NCBI RefSeq assembly: GCF_030505615.1
Contig: NZ_CP129992.1
Coordinates: 124,001 to 188,000, forward strand
Length of the DNA: 64,000 nucleotides
From: Salinibaculum rarum
GTDB lineage: Archaea > Halobacteriota > Halobacteria > Halobacteriales > Haloarculaceae
Direction: 5' to 3'
Position 1 is the stretch's first letter; each line of letters begins with the position of its first letter. A program made the translations under genes and the position numbers. The notes beneath the pieces are model-generated. The model ran no database searches and had not been told where the DNA came from. It worked only from the letters and a program-made list of their open reading frames with translations. Positions 44,161 to 52,936 of this stretch are shown one piece after another.

Positions 44161-44718
44161 ATGCAGACCGACTGGACAGTCCGGGCGATAACGCGGGCGA
44201 TGCTCCCCGTCTTGCTCGTGCTCACGCTCGTCGAAATCGGCAGTGGCCTCGTCCTCGGGAGTTTCCAGGCCCAACTGCTGCGCTCGCCCTCCTTGCTCGT
44301 GCTCGTCCCCGTCACCATCGGGACGGCCGGAAACCTCGGGAGCATCCTCGCGGCCCGGCTCTCGACTGCGTTTCACCTGGGGACACTCTCCTTTGACCCG
44401 ACCGACGACACGCTCGCCGGCAACGCCGTGACGACGGTGCTGCTCGCGGCGACGGTGTTCCCGCTTATCGGCCTCGGTGCCTGGGTTCTGGCGGACCTGA
44501 CTGCCACCGCACGCCTCGCCCCGCTGACTGTCGCCACCATCGCCGTCATCAGCGGTCTCGTCCTTTCGGTTCTCGCGGTGACGGTCACCGTCATCGCCAC
44601 CTACGCCGCCTACCGGTTCGAACTCGACCCCGACGACGTCGTGATTCCGGCGGTGACCAACATCTGTGACGTGCTCGGTGTCGTCGTGCTCTTCGTCGTC
44701 GTGGAGCTGGTGTTATAA
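44161..44718 (+). CDS. MgtE-type (SLC41-like) magnesium transporter half, C-terminal partner
   Basis: 185 residues, starts at the base after the first half's stop. Five membrane helices; VPVTIGTAGNLGSILAARLSTAF and the C-terminal IPAVTNICDVLGVVVLF repeat the same MgtE features as its neighbour. The pair therefore looks like a split or tandem MgtE membrane domain working as a heterodimer. No cytosolic magnesium-sensor domain is encoded. Confidence 0.85.
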   Translation: MQTDWTVRAITRAMLPVLLVLTLVEIGSGLVLGSFQAQLLRSPSLLVLVPVTIGTAGNLGSILAARLSTAFHLGTLSFDPTDDTLAGNAVTTVLLAATVFPLIGLGAWVLADLTATARLAPLTVATIAVISGLVLSVLAVTVTVIATYAAYRFELDPDDVVIPAVTNICDVLGVVVLFVVVELVL

Positions 44719-44780
44719 AATACCGAAAATAGGAGGGATGAGATACGTTCCCATAGAGGGGCTAGCCTGACTGGAGACAG

Positions 44781-44996
44781 ATGGGCCACCAGCCAGAGTT
44801 CGACATCCCGGCACTCCTCGACGAGCACGGTCCGGCGAGCGGGCCGGAACTCGCGCAGTTGCTCGATGCACACCCCTCGACGGTCGAGCGGCGCTGTAGA
44901 ACACTCCAGCGAGACGGCCAGATTCGACTGGTTACAGGTGGACAGTACGCCATCGTCGAGCAAGACACCGTCCGAACACGGTCGGCATCGGACTGA
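44781..44996 (+). CDS. Small winged-helix DNA-binding protein
   Basis: 71 residues: FDIPALLDEHGPASGPELAQL and HPSTVERRCRTLQRDGQIRLV form a single winged HTH with a short wing (GGQYAIVEQD). No effector domain. It lies 62 nt downstream of the transporter pair on the same strand and may be cotranscribed or regulate it. GGAG 8 nt upstream of the ATG suggests a Shine-Dalgarno site. Confidence 0.75.
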   Translation: MGHQPEFDIPALLDEHGPASGPELAQLLDAHPSTVERRCRTLQRDGQIRLVTGGQYAIVEQDTVRTRSASD

Positions 44997-45002
44997 CTGC
45001 CT

Positions 45003-45902
45003 TCACTCGGCGCCGTCGGGAACCGAGTCGGCGATGACCGCCGCCTCCCCGTCGATGACCGCCTCGTCGTCGCTGCGGACGACTTCCGTCGAGAGCCGGA
45101 AGCGATTGTTCCCGATGTTCTCGACGACCTCACACACCGCAGTGACTTCTTCGCCCAGCGGGACGGGGCCGAGATAGCTCACGTCCTGTGAGAGATAAAT
45201 TACCATCCCAGGGAGGCGCGCGAGCGCCGAACTGATGATACCGACGACGAGAGTGCCGTGGGCGATACGGCCGCCAAACCGGGTCTGGGCTGCGAACTCC
45301 TCGTCCATGTGGAGGCGGTTCGTGTCGCCGCTGGCCTCGGCGAAGGCTTCGACGTCCGCCTCGGAGATCGTCTTCGTAAACCGGACCGTGTCGCCGACGT
45401 CTATCTGTGCCTCGTTGCCCAGGTACTCGAAGGTCCACTCGTCGCGCTCGTAGGCGGTGTCGGCGCGGACGCTCACCCGCTCGCGGTCAGTGTCGGGTTC
45501 CTCGTCGCGCCCCATCTGGACGAGATGCGGAAGGAAGTTCGCCAGGTCCGTCGTCGTGACGATGCCGACGACAGTCTCGTCTTCGACGACGGGCAGGCGC
45601 TTGATGTTGTGTGCTCGCATCCGTTCGGCGGCGTCCTCGATTGGCTCGTCGACGGCGACGGAGACGAGTGGTGTCGACATCACCACCTCGACTGCCGTCG
45701 TTTCGGGGTCGTGTCCCTCCGAGACGAGCTGTGAGATGTCGACGTCGGTGATGATACCGACCGGACTCCCGTTCTCACAGACGACGAGCGAGCCGATTCC
45801 CGCTTCGAACAGCCGCGTTGCTGCTGTCCGGACGGAATCAGACGGTTGTATCGTCTCGACGGGCGAGCGCATGACCTCTTCGACCGTGATGGGCGCAAGC
45901 AT
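45003..45902 (-). CDS. CBS-pair fused to MaoC-like dehydratase
   Basis: 299 residues. Residues 1-130 are two CBS motifs (TVEEVMRSPVETIQP, GIITDVDISQLV, GIVTTTDLANFL) that usually bind adenosyl nucleotides. Residues 160-295 are a hot-dog-fold MaoC domain, with the hydratase signature D-x4-H: SGDTNRLHMDEEFAAQ and FGGRIAHGTL. Such (R)-specific enoyl-CoA hydratases act in fatty acid or PHA metabolism. The fusion suggests nucleotide-controlled hydratase activity. Confidence 0.85.
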   Translation of the reverse strand: MLAPITVEEVMRSPVETIQPSDSVRTAATRLFEAGIGSLVVCENGSPVGIITDVDISQLVSEGHDPETTAVEVVMSTPLVSVAVDEPIEDAAERMRAHNIKRLPVVEDETVVGIVTTTDLANFLPHLVQMGRDEEPDTDRERVSVRADTAYERDEWTFEYLGNEAQIDVGDTVRFTKTISEADVEAFAEASGDTNRLHMDEEFAAQTRFGGRIAHGTLVVGIISSALARLPGMVIYLSQDVSYLGPVPLGEEVTAVCEVVENIGNNRFRLSTEVVRSDDEAVIDGEAAVIADSVPDGAE

Positions 45903-45961
45903 CGATATGGTGAGGGTCGTCCCCCGGCCTAATCAATGCCCTGCCGGGAGACACGCGCCCG

Positions 45962-46369
45962 TCAGGTGTCGACCGGTTTGCCGTCCTCGGTCGGGGGCGC
46001 GATGTGGTCGATAAACTCCTCGGCAGTCGGGTCCTCGACGCGGACGCGAACCGTGATAGCACCGAGTTCGCCCGGCTCGTCGACGGAGAAGTTCACCACG
46101 CCCTCGAAGGCGGCCTGCTTTTTCAGCTGAAAGGAGACGGTGTCGTCGGACAGCGTCTCGAAGAAGATGCCCCGGGCAGTGTCGAGAATCTCCTGTCTGT
46201 GGAGCAGTTCCGAGACGTGTTCGACGTCGTGGACCGTCGCGTGGAGTTCGCCGTGTCGAAACTCGGGGTCTGCGGTCGGGAAGATGGCCGTGATGGCGTC
46301 TGCGACCCGGTCGGTCACTTCCGTGTCGTACACCGGTGCCGTGATTTCGGCGTCGATGCTGTATATCAT
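45962..46369 (-). CDS. UPF0201-type RNA-binding-fold protein
   Basis: 135 residues. Two beta-alpha-beta halves (YSIDAEITAPVYDTEVTDRV and FSVDEPGELGAITVRV) match the archaeal UPF0201 family with an RL5-like RNA-binding fold. It overlaps the upstream UPF0200 gene by 4 nt, the usual archaeal pairing. Molecular role not established. Confidence 0.8.
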   Translation of the reverse strand: MIYSIDAEITAPVYDTEVTDRVADAITAIFPTADPEFRHGELHATVHDVEHVSELLHRQEILDTARGIFFETLSDDTVSFQLKKQAAFEGVVNFSVDEPGELGAITVRVRVEDPTAEEFIDHIAPPTEDGKPVDT

Positions 46370-46935
46370 TGGTTGTCCGTCATTGCTGTGGGGCCCTCGG
46401 TCAGGAGCGTGCGCACGCGGTCGTGAAACGCCGCCAGCGAGTCGGTGTTCTCGATGGTCAGGTCGGCCCGTTCCATCGCCTCACCCATGCCGAATCCGAG
46501 TTCGCGCTCGTCGCGGTCTTCGAGTGACTCCCCGCCGTCTTCGGCGCTCGCATCCCGTCCCCGCAGGTCGAGGCGCTCGGCGCGTTCCTCGAAGGGGGCC
46601 TCGATGCTGACGAGCACGAAGTCCGCGCCGAAGGCGTCTTCGAAACGGTCGACCTCGGTGTCCGAGCGGATGCCATCGACCAGCACCGTCTCGGCCGTCT
46701 CCAGTTCCGACTCGATGACCGGGAGCGACCGCTCGGCGATGGCGCCCGGCCCGTTTTCCTCACGGAGGGCCGTGGCAACCTCGCCGTGGTGGGTCGCAGG
46801 GTCAAGTCCCCGGTCGCGACACTCCGCCCTGATGACATCGCCCATCGTCACGACGGGGATGTCGAGGTCGGCAGCGACGGCGGCGGCCTCGCTCTTGCCG
46901 CTTCCGGGGAGGCCGACGATTCCGATGACAGTCAT
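46366..46935 (-). CDS. UPF0200-type P-loop kinase-like protein
   Basis: 189 residues. P-loop GLPGSGKSEAA at residues 7-17 and LVDGIRSDTEV near 87, as in dephospho-CoA or nucleoside monophosphate kinases. The family is labelled UPF0200/adenylate-kinase-related. Ends TAMTDNQ overlapping the UPF0201 start by 4 nt. A nucleotide or CoA-precursor kinase role is possible but unproven. Confidence 0.8.
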   Translation of the reverse strand: MTVIGIVGLPGSGKSEAAAVAADLDIPVVTMGDVIRAECRDRGLDPATHHGEVATALREENGPGAIAERSLPVIESELETAETVLVDGIRSDTEVDRFEDAFGADFVLVSIEAPFEERAERLDLRGRDASAEDGGESLEDRDERELGFGMGEAMERADLTIENTDSLAAFHDRVRTLLTEGPTAMTDNQ

Positions 46936-46983
46936 ACCGGTCGCTTACTCGGAGACCAAGATAAGGACTGCGTCTCGGCGAGG

Positions 46984-47328
46984 CTACAGGACGAGGAAAA
47001 ATCCGGCAACAACCGCGAGTGCGAGCAGACAGACCGACGAGCCGGCGACGACGTACCACGTTCGGCCGTCGAACTCGATTTCGGGGTCGAGAAACAGTTC
47101 CGTCGGTTCCATCAGGAAGCCCCCACCCGCCAGCGAGACGCCGAGCAAGAGCAACATCGGCCCGGTGGTAGCCTCGACAGTCCCCGATTGGGTCGCGAGT
47201 GCCGAACCGAGCGAGATTGCGCCGACGAAAAACGAGGTGATGCCCAGCCAGATGGCGAGTGGTCGAAGGACCGTCCGGAGGTGGTCAGGGCGGTCGACGA
47301 TTTCGTCGAGTTCCAATCCAGTTCCCAT
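46984..47328 (-). CDS. Small membrane protein, function unknown
   Basis: 114 residues from MGTGLELDEIVD (47328); a longer frame upstream lies across a promoter. Three hydrophobic helices: WLGITSFFVGAISLGSALA, GPMLLLLGVSLAGGGFLM and VVAGSSVCLLALAVVAGFF. Conserved-looking haloarchaeal protein between idsA and the UPF0200 gene. No functional motif seen. Confidence 0.7.
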   Translation of the reverse strand: MGTGLELDEIVDRPDHLRTVLRPLAIWLGITSFFVGAISLGSALATQSGTVEATTGPMLLLLGVSLAGGGFLMEPTELFLDPEIEFDGRTWYVVAGSSVCLLALAVVAGFFLVL

Positions 47329-47368
47329 ATGCGTCGGTACAACACCGACCGACAAAGAGGTTCTGGCG

Positions 47369-48211
47369 TTACCTGTCACGGACGACGACAAACTCCGCGA
47401 GGTCCCGGAGATACGCCATCGCCTGTGAGTCCTCGATGTCGACCGAGTCGAGTGCGGCCAGCGCGGCGTCGGAGGTGTCGTGTGCCCGCTCGTTTGCCTC
47501 CTCAGGGGTGAGGTCGGTCACCTCGACGATGGAGGGGCGTTCCATCTCGGCGTCGTGGCCGGTCGGCTTGCCGAGCTGTTCGGCGTTTGCCGTCGCGTCG
47601 AGGACGTCGTCGCGCATCTGGAAGGCGACGCCGACGCGCTCGGCGTACTGCCCGAAGGCTTCGACGGTGTAGGCGTCGGCGTCGGCGGCTATCGCGCCCA
47701 GTTCGGCCGCCGCACGAAAGAGCGCGCCCGTCTTCCGGCGAGCCAGTTCCACGTACTCTTCTTCGGTGACTGGCTGGTCGACGAGTTCGGTCGCCTCCCC
47801 CTCGCCGAGTTCGACCATCGACTCGGCGACGGCCTGCATCGCGCGCTCGTTGGCCGAAAAGAGCGCGAAAGCCTCGCCGAGCAGGCCGTCGGAAGCGACG
47901 ATAGCGGGACCGTAGCCGAATTCGGTCCAGGCGGCAGGCGTGTCACGGCGGCGTTCGGAATCGTCGATGATGTCGTCGATGACCAGCGAGGCGTTGTGGA
48001 CGAGTTCGACGCCGACGGCGTAGTCGACTGCCGTCTCGACGTCCCCGTCGAGTGCCTCACAGACTAACACCGTGACCGTCGGACGAACGCGCTTGCCGCC
48101 AGCGAGCGCGACGTGTTCGACCTCCGTGCGGAGTTCGTCGGGTTCGACCGCCTCGAGGACCGCCGTCAACCGGTCCTCGACGCGTTCGCGGCGACTCTCC
48201 AGATACTCCAT
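47369..48211 (-). CDS. idsA: Polyprenyl (GGPP-type) diphosphate synthase
   Basis: 280 residues. Trans-prenyltransferase making geranylgeranyl or longer diphosphates for archaeal lipids. GGKRVRP near 39, the first Asp-rich motif in IDDIIDDSERRRD near 77, and the second, RDDVLD near 198. Residues just upstream of the first motif include His and Asn, so chain length cannot be called confidently. ATG at 48211, 57-64 nt from a TATA-like box, hence a short leader. Confidence 0.9.
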   Translation of the reverse strand: MEYLESRRERVEDRLTAVLEAVEPDELRTEVEHVALAGGKRVRPTVTVLVCEALDGDVETAVDYAVGVELVHNASLVIDDIIDDSERRRDTPAAWTEFGYGPAIVASDGLLGEAFALFSANERAMQAVAESMVELGEGEATELVDQPVTEEEYVELARRKTGALFRAAAELGAIAADADAYTVEAFGQYAERVGVAFQMRDDVLDATANAEQLGKPTGHDAEMERPSIVEVTDLTPEEANERAHDTSDAALAALDSVDIEDSQAMAYLRDLAEFVVVRDR

Positions 48212-48239
48212 TAGAGCGTGCTAGGGGATTGTTCGGGAA

Positions 48240-48268
48240 GTACGTGACGACTCTCGTCGTTCGAGTAC
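48240..48268. promoter_or_regulatory. Palindrome between idsA TATA box and start
   Basis: GTAC-gtg-ACGAC-tctc-GTCGT-tcga-GTAC: nested inverted repeats centred near 48254, between TTTATATG (48268-48275, minus strand) and the idsA ATG. Its position at the presumed transcription start suggests an operator or leader hairpin. Confidence 0.35.
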
Positions 48269-48361
48269 ATATAAAGACCGGCCGAACATCTTCCCGTCCC
48301 CTCCTGGCAGCCGAGAATCCTGCGACCCCGTATATGGCGGGTCTTCTTACCCCACGGTGTA

Positions 48362-49495
48362 ATGACTCACCCAATCGGTGCTCCCGGAGACGGACTGTCG
48401 CGGCGTGACTTTGTCAAGGCAACAGGTACCGCGGGTATCGTGGGCGCCGCGGGCTGTGCGGCTGCGCCGAAGGCTGGCGACGGCGAGGGGACTCAACAAC
48501 AGCAAAACGACCTCCCGACGACCAGCCCGCCGGAAGTCGTCAACGTCGACGAGCAAGGAAACGAGCTGACTATCAGCTCCGTCGCCGCTCGCCACGACGT
48601 ACACCCCGAGGAGACGATGGGCGGACCGGTCGAGCTCCCCCACGTGTGGGCGTTCAAAGCCGACGACGGCGAGCCAAGCGTCCCCGGCCCGATTATCCGG
48701 ACGACGGAAGGCGAAGACATGGAGATTACGCTCGACAACACCGGCCACAGCATGCCCCACACCCTGCACTTCCACGGGGTGACCAAGACGTGGGAGAACG
48801 ACGGCGTCCCCACGACGACGGGAATCACGGTCGGACCCGGGGAGAAACACACCTACGAGATTCCGGCCAACGTTCCCGGGACCCACCTCTATCACTGCCA
48901 TTACCAGACCCACCGCCACATCGAGATGGGGATGTACGGCATTCTCCGCGTCGACCCGAAAGACTACGAACCGGCCGACAAGGAGTACTTCATGACTATT
49001 CGGGACTGGGACTCGGGGCTCTCCCGGCAGTTCGCCGGTGAAGACGCCAGCTACGACCCGCGGAACCGCAACCCCGACATCTTCACCGTCAACGGCAAGT
49101 CCGCACCCCGGACACTCCACCCGGAGAAGGGCTCGCCCATCATCGTTTCGGAGGGCGACACGGTCCGGCTTCACTTCGTCAACGCCGGCTACAACAGCCA
49201 CCCGATGCACCTCCACAACCACCGCTTCCGGACCGTCGAGAAAGACGGCGGCCAGGTGCCCGAGGCGGCCCAGCACGAGGAAGACGTCGTCAACATCGCG
49301 CCCGCCCAGCGTCGGACCATCGAGTTCGACGCCACCGTCGACCCCGGCATCTACCTCATGCACTGTCACAAGGTCAACCACGTCATGAACGGCAACACCT
49401 ACCCCGGTGGGATGCTCGGCGGCATCGTCTACGAGAGCGTCATGGACACGGACATCTTCGCGGACCTGATGAGCTACGCCGGCTACGAGGCGTAG
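48362..49495 (+). CDS. Two-domain multicopper oxidase, Tat-exported
   Basis: 377 residues. The signal RRDFVKATGTAGIVGAAGC has twin Arg and a possible lipobox. Copper motifs: HTLHFHGV near 130, YHCHYQTHRHIEMGM near 178 (T1/T3), HPMHLHNHRF near 280 and LMHCHKVNHVMNGNTYPGGM near 338. Two cupredoxin domains only, so laccase-like two-domain oxidase; copper nitrite reductase is a less likely alternative. ATG is 28 nt after TATATGG, with a CCCG-tatatgg-CGGG palindrome there. Confidence 0.87.
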   Translation: MTHPIGAPGDGLSRRDFVKATGTAGIVGAAGCAAAPKAGDGEGTQQQQNDLPTTSPPEVVNVDEQGNELTISSVAARHDVHPEETMGGPVELPHVWAFKADDGEPSVPGPIIRTTEGEDMEITLDNTGHSMPHTLHFHGVTKTWENDGVPTTTGITVGPGEKHTYEIPANVPGTHLYHCHYQTHRHIEMGMYGILRVDPKDYEPADKEYFMTIRDWDSGLSRQFAGEDASYDPRNRNPDIFTVNGKSAPRTLHPEKGSPIIVSEGDTVRLHFVNAGYNSHPMHLHNHRFRTVEKDGGQVPEAAQHEEDVVNIAPAQRRTIEFDATVDPGIYLMHCHKVNHVMNGNTYPGGMLGGIVYESVMDTDIFADLMSYAGYEA

Positions 49496-49546
49496 TCGAC
49501 GGCCGAAGACGAAACGCCTTATTCTGCTCCGTCTGCTACGGACTCT

Positions 49547-50026
49547 ATGAACATCTTGCGGGTCGTGTGGGGCAGCGCCACCGGCCCGACGGCTATGGCC
49601 GCCTACGACGCCGCCCTGGCCGACGCGAACATCCACAACTACAATCTCGTGACCGTCTCCTCGGTCATCCCCGCCGAGCCACCGCTGGAGGTCGTCGGCA
49701 CGGCACCCGACCTGGGGCCGGTCGGCAACCGCCTCACCGTCGTCCAGAGCAAAGCGACGACGGCACCAGGTGAATCGGGCGCTGCCGCCGCCGGCATCGG
49801 ATGGGCGCGCAGCGAGTCAGGGCGAGGCATCTTCTACGAGGCGACCGGCGAGGATACCGCCGAGGTTCGAGAGACTATCGAGCGCGGCCTCGATGCAGGG
49901 ACGGAACTTCGTGACTGGACGTTCGTCGACGAGGACACGCTGGTTCGGGAGACACCGGCAAGCGCGGACGAACACACGGCACTGATTGTCTGTGCGGTCT
50001 ACGGCGACAGTACGCCGATTTTGTAA
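49547..50026 (+). CDS. pdaD: Pyruvoyl-dependent arginine decarboxylase
   Basis: 159 residues. Self-cleaving enzyme making agmatine for polyamine (and agmatidine) pathways. The cleavage site is the Ser-Ser in VTVSSVIPAEPP near residue 43; MNILRVVWGSATGPTAMAAYD and SKATTAPGESGAAAA are family-typical. The TAA stop is the first three bases of a 7-bp target duplication next to an IS, but the reading frame is unchanged. Confidence 0.93.
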   Translation: MNILRVVWGSATGPTAMAAYDAALADANIHNYNLVTVSSVIPAEPPLEVVGTAPDLGPVGNRLTVVQSKATTAPGESGAAAAGIGWARSESGRGIFYEATGEDTAEVRETIERGLDAGTELRDWTFVDEDTLVRETPASADEHTALIVCAVYGDSTPIL

Positions 50027-50030
50027 CTCA

Positions 50031-51314
50031 CTCGACTCTGCACGTTTATAAACTGCCCTCAGAATGGAGAAAGAGGTGGTCGATGTCTTTCATCAGTCCA
50101 TCGAGATCGCGGTCTGGTTGATCGCGCACCCACGAAAACATGTTGTAGATCGTCTCCTTGAGACCGTGTTCGAGTTGTGATCGGAGCGACGAGGCTTTCG
50201 AGACAAGTCGCTCCGAGGCGCTCGGTTCCGGACCAAGCCGAAGAAGGCTGTAGGCCAGCATCTGAAGGTGCCAGTGACGACTGGCACCGTCAGAATCACG
50301 AACCTCGCAGTCTCCTAAGCCAAGATCCTCTTTCGAGTCCTCGAAGAATGTCTCTACTCGCCATCTGTACGAATAACTCCGAATAATGTGTGCCGAAGGC
50401 GCGTCAATCTTGTTTGTTGCGAGGTACTTGACCGGATTCTCGTCGTCCTCATCGGTAACCTTCTCTGTGATTACCAGCCGAACCTCACCTAATTTCGAGA
50501 TAGGGACTGTCTTAGTCCAGATTTTGTACGTTTCACCGTCAACTTCTCGCTCTTCCTTGTCGATGCACTCTTCGAGCGCATCGACGGTCTCTCTTTGTTC
50601 GCGTAGGTAACCTGTCGGTTGCCCCGTAGTGGTCCAATCCAGTCCTTGCCGTGTGATTCGACGTGTTCGATCAGACCGGAGTCATGAGCAAACCATGCAT
50701 CGAAGAGGTAGGTGTCCGCAGGCACACCTACCTCTTCTTCTAATTCCGTGATTATCTCTCGTGCGAGGTCGTATTTTGTCTCCTGTTCGTCTTCCTCGTC
50801 CTCGTCGTCGGCCTTCTCGTACTGGCGAAAAGCAAGTGGATAGGACGTTTTCTCATCGGTATAGAACGCGTAGACGAGGTTCTGTCCCCAAACAGGCTCA
50901 CCCTCAGAGTGATCGTAGAACTCTCCAGCACCGGGAAGAGACTTCCCGGTTCGCTGGATAACTGAATCGTCAATAACGATGTAGCCGTCTTGTGACCAGC
51001 GTGTCTCTCCGTGTTTTTGCAGTTCCTCTAACCGCTCGTGATTGAGCTGATCCTCATCCCAATCGTATTCAGTGATGAACTTGTTGAGTGCTCGGTCACT
51101 TCCGGCGGGAAGGACCTCTCGTGCAATTCCGGTTACAGTCTTGCTGCGGCCCGCAGCAAGACCTGTCACGTACGTTTTGGCGTGAGTCGTTTGATGATAT
51201 GATAGCGAGTCGAATTCATCCAGCACGTCGGTGCACGAGAGGAAATCCGTAATCGGCAGCATCAGGTTTCAATGCTGCCTACACCACGCCCCTACTTAAA
51301 CGTGCAGAGCCGAG
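50031..51314. mobile_element. Insertion sequence, 1284 bp, DDE transposase type
   Basis: Bounded by 18-bp inverted repeats CTCGACTCTGCACGTTTA (left) and the reverse complement of CTCGGCTCTGCACGTTTA (right), 17/18 identical. Flanked by direct 7-bp duplications TAACTCA at 50024-50030 and 51315-51321. One transposase gene on the minus strand. The Y-2-R-3-E-6-K pattern in YSYRWRVETFFEDSK assigns it to the IS4/IS701-type superfamily. GC is lower than in its neighbours. Confidence 0.88.
50046..51262 (-). pseudogene. IS4/IS701-like transposase, frameshifted
   Basis: About 405 residues if joined. First frame (51262 to about 50596) carries IDDSVIQRTGKS (first Asp) and FDAWFAHDSGL (second Asp). At about 50594-50596, in AACAAAGAGAGA on the minus strand, the reading frame shifts by one; the second frame continues with RETVDALEEC, VRLVITEKVTDE and YSYRWRVETFFEDSK with the catalytic Glu, ending at 50046. 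A one-base deletion is the simplest cause; no slippery heptamer is evident. Probably inactive. Confidence 0.8.
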
Positions 51315-51318
51315 TAAC

Positions 51319-52123
51319 TCAGCCGTCGACGGCCGTGTCGGTGACCGTCCCGTCGACAGTCACCGACCCGAAATCGAGGACAACGGTATCGCCGGTCTGG
51401 ACTGGTCGACCGTGAAACCAGAGGGTACCGTCATTGGTCTGTCGTGCCCCGACAGAGACAGTGAGTGTCACGTCCTCGTTGACAGGGTGGTCACGGGCGT
51501 AGATGTTCCCACTCTCGGTTCGGAGAATTTCGGTCGCAGGTTCGCGCGTCACGTCGGTAATGGTGGCGTCTGCCCCACGGTGCTGTTCGGCCATTCCGGC
51601 GGTGACGGCGTCGGCCAGCGCTGGCCGAACATCTTCCCACTCAACCTGGAGGGTCGCATCGACCGGAGTACCGTACCGTGAGTTAGTTTGGCTCACGATG
51701 GTCCCATTGAATTGGTAGGAAGAATTCTCAAACGGAATAGTAGAACCAATTCGAACCGGATTTTCGAGGAACTGTCGTTGACCATCTATGACCGATGTCC
51801 TGAGCGTAAGCGTCGTCACAAGTCGCTGTTTAGACGACTCAGCGACGGGATACACAGCTACCGAATCAATTTCGGCGACCGTCCGTTGACCAACATTGTA
51901 CTGATCCACCCTCATTTACGTGTCCAGAGACTGGCTCAGAGACAGTTGTCACAACCTGTACCGTCACCTTCTCCGACGAGGGTTCTACCTGGTTCAACTG
52001 GTCGCCCGCGCCAGTAACGAGCGCAACTCCAGCTACCAGAACCGCCAAAACAAACAGAAGAACCAGAGCATCGACAACGTTGACGTATCCGAGGAGGCGT
52101 CCCTCTGAATCGATTATCTGCAT
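51319..52123 (-). pseudogene. DUF4330-type membrane protein, frameshifted
   Basis: N-terminus in one frame (MQIIDSEGRLLGYVNVVDAL, then a membrane helix VLLFVLAVLVAGVALV) matches DUF4330 proteins; that frame stops after HVNEGGSVQC...RRN at about 51866. The second frame takes over near 51910 (DQYNVGQRTVAEIDSVAVYPV) and runs to a TGA at 51319-51321 inside the IS target duplication. The joined product is about 267 residues. AT-richer than neighbours. An assembly error is possible. Confidence 0.65.
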
Positions 52124-52273
52124 GTGATACTGGAAATGGTAGTAAGCCGGCATTGTAAGTGTCGGTGACAGACGCAGTCAGCTCACAGTGTGCCGGCCGT
52201 TCATCCCACCGGGCAATATCGTGAGAGCCGGCGAGTTTTTAAGTCCGCCACCCGTATCGATGAGTCACTCCGC

Positions 52274-52618
52274 ATGTATGGAAACACGCCGTTCGGCGAC
52301 GAACCGGCCGTCGAACTCACTGCAGACCAGCGGAAGGCGCTCCGACAGGACCTCTCCAGTGTCGCCGCCCGGACCCGCGAACTGCTCCCCAGCGAGTTCG
52401 TCGTCGGCTCGGAGATTACAGAGGGCAACAACGGCCCGCGAGCGACCGTCGCCGTCCAGCCCCCGGTCGGCTCGGTCGTCTCCGCCGACTACGCACCCGA
52501 AGAAGACATCACTATCGAGGAGCCCGAACGCGAGGACCTCGCGATGGGACTCGCCGCGAGCGCGGCGCTCCAGATGAAACAGGCGATGCCCGACGACCCC
52601 TCCCCGACAGCCCAGTAA
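52274..52618 (+). CDS. Small conserved haloarchaeal protein (DUF5811-like)
   Basis: 114 residues from MYGNTPFGDEPAVELT. A helical N-terminal half (ADQRKALRQDLSSVAAR) is followed by beta-like EFVVGSEITEGNNGPRATVAV and an acidic C-terminal half. It looks like a haloarchaeal-only conserved cytosolic protein. Short promoter AAGTCCGCC region upstream. No activity known to me. Confidence 0.7.
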   Translation: MYGNTPFGDEPAVELTADQRKALRQDLSSVAARTRELLPSEFVVGSEITEGNNGPRATVAVQPPVGSVVSADYAPEEDITIEEPEREDLAMGLAASAALQMKQAMPDDPSPTAQ

Positions 52619-52622
52619 ATTC

Positions 52623-52820
52623 TCACGCAGTTTCGTGTCTCCCCGGCGGACGATAGAACAACGCATAGCCCATCGTCCCCGTCGCCGGTACGCTCCCGGC
52701 ACCGAGCGCGACTGACATTCCAACTGGCAAGAGCGCGCCAGCCATCCCAGCGACCACGAGTGGCAGTGCTATCGCTGCCAGCAACAGGTCGTGTCTCGTC
52801 ACTGAGTCGCCGGGAAGCAT
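52623..52820 (-). CDS. Small two-helix membrane protein
   Basis: 65 residues: DLLLAAIALPLVVAGMAGAL and VGMSVALGAGSVPATGTMGYAL are hydrophobic segments, with a charged C-terminus RPPGRHETA. It lies 4 nt from the tail of the DUF5811-like gene. Family not named here; haloarchaeal small membrane proteins of this form are common. Confidence 0.6.
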   Translation of the reverse strand: MLPGDSVTRHDLLLAAIALPLVVAGMAGALLPVGMSVALGAGSVPATGTMGYALFYRPPGRHETA

Positions 52821-52936
52821 CGTATCAGGCCGTTGCGTCGCGACCTAATTAAATATTATTACTCGTGGTGTCGACGGAGTGCCGCGGCTCCCCAAAGTGG
52901 CTCGGCTCGTTCGAAAAGACGGCGGCTGTGGTCGGG

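Noticed and set aside
50590..50600. Programmed frameshifting in the transposase
   Set aside because: No slippery heptamer of the A6G or X-XXY-YYZ form and no pseudoknot evident; a one-base loss is simpler.
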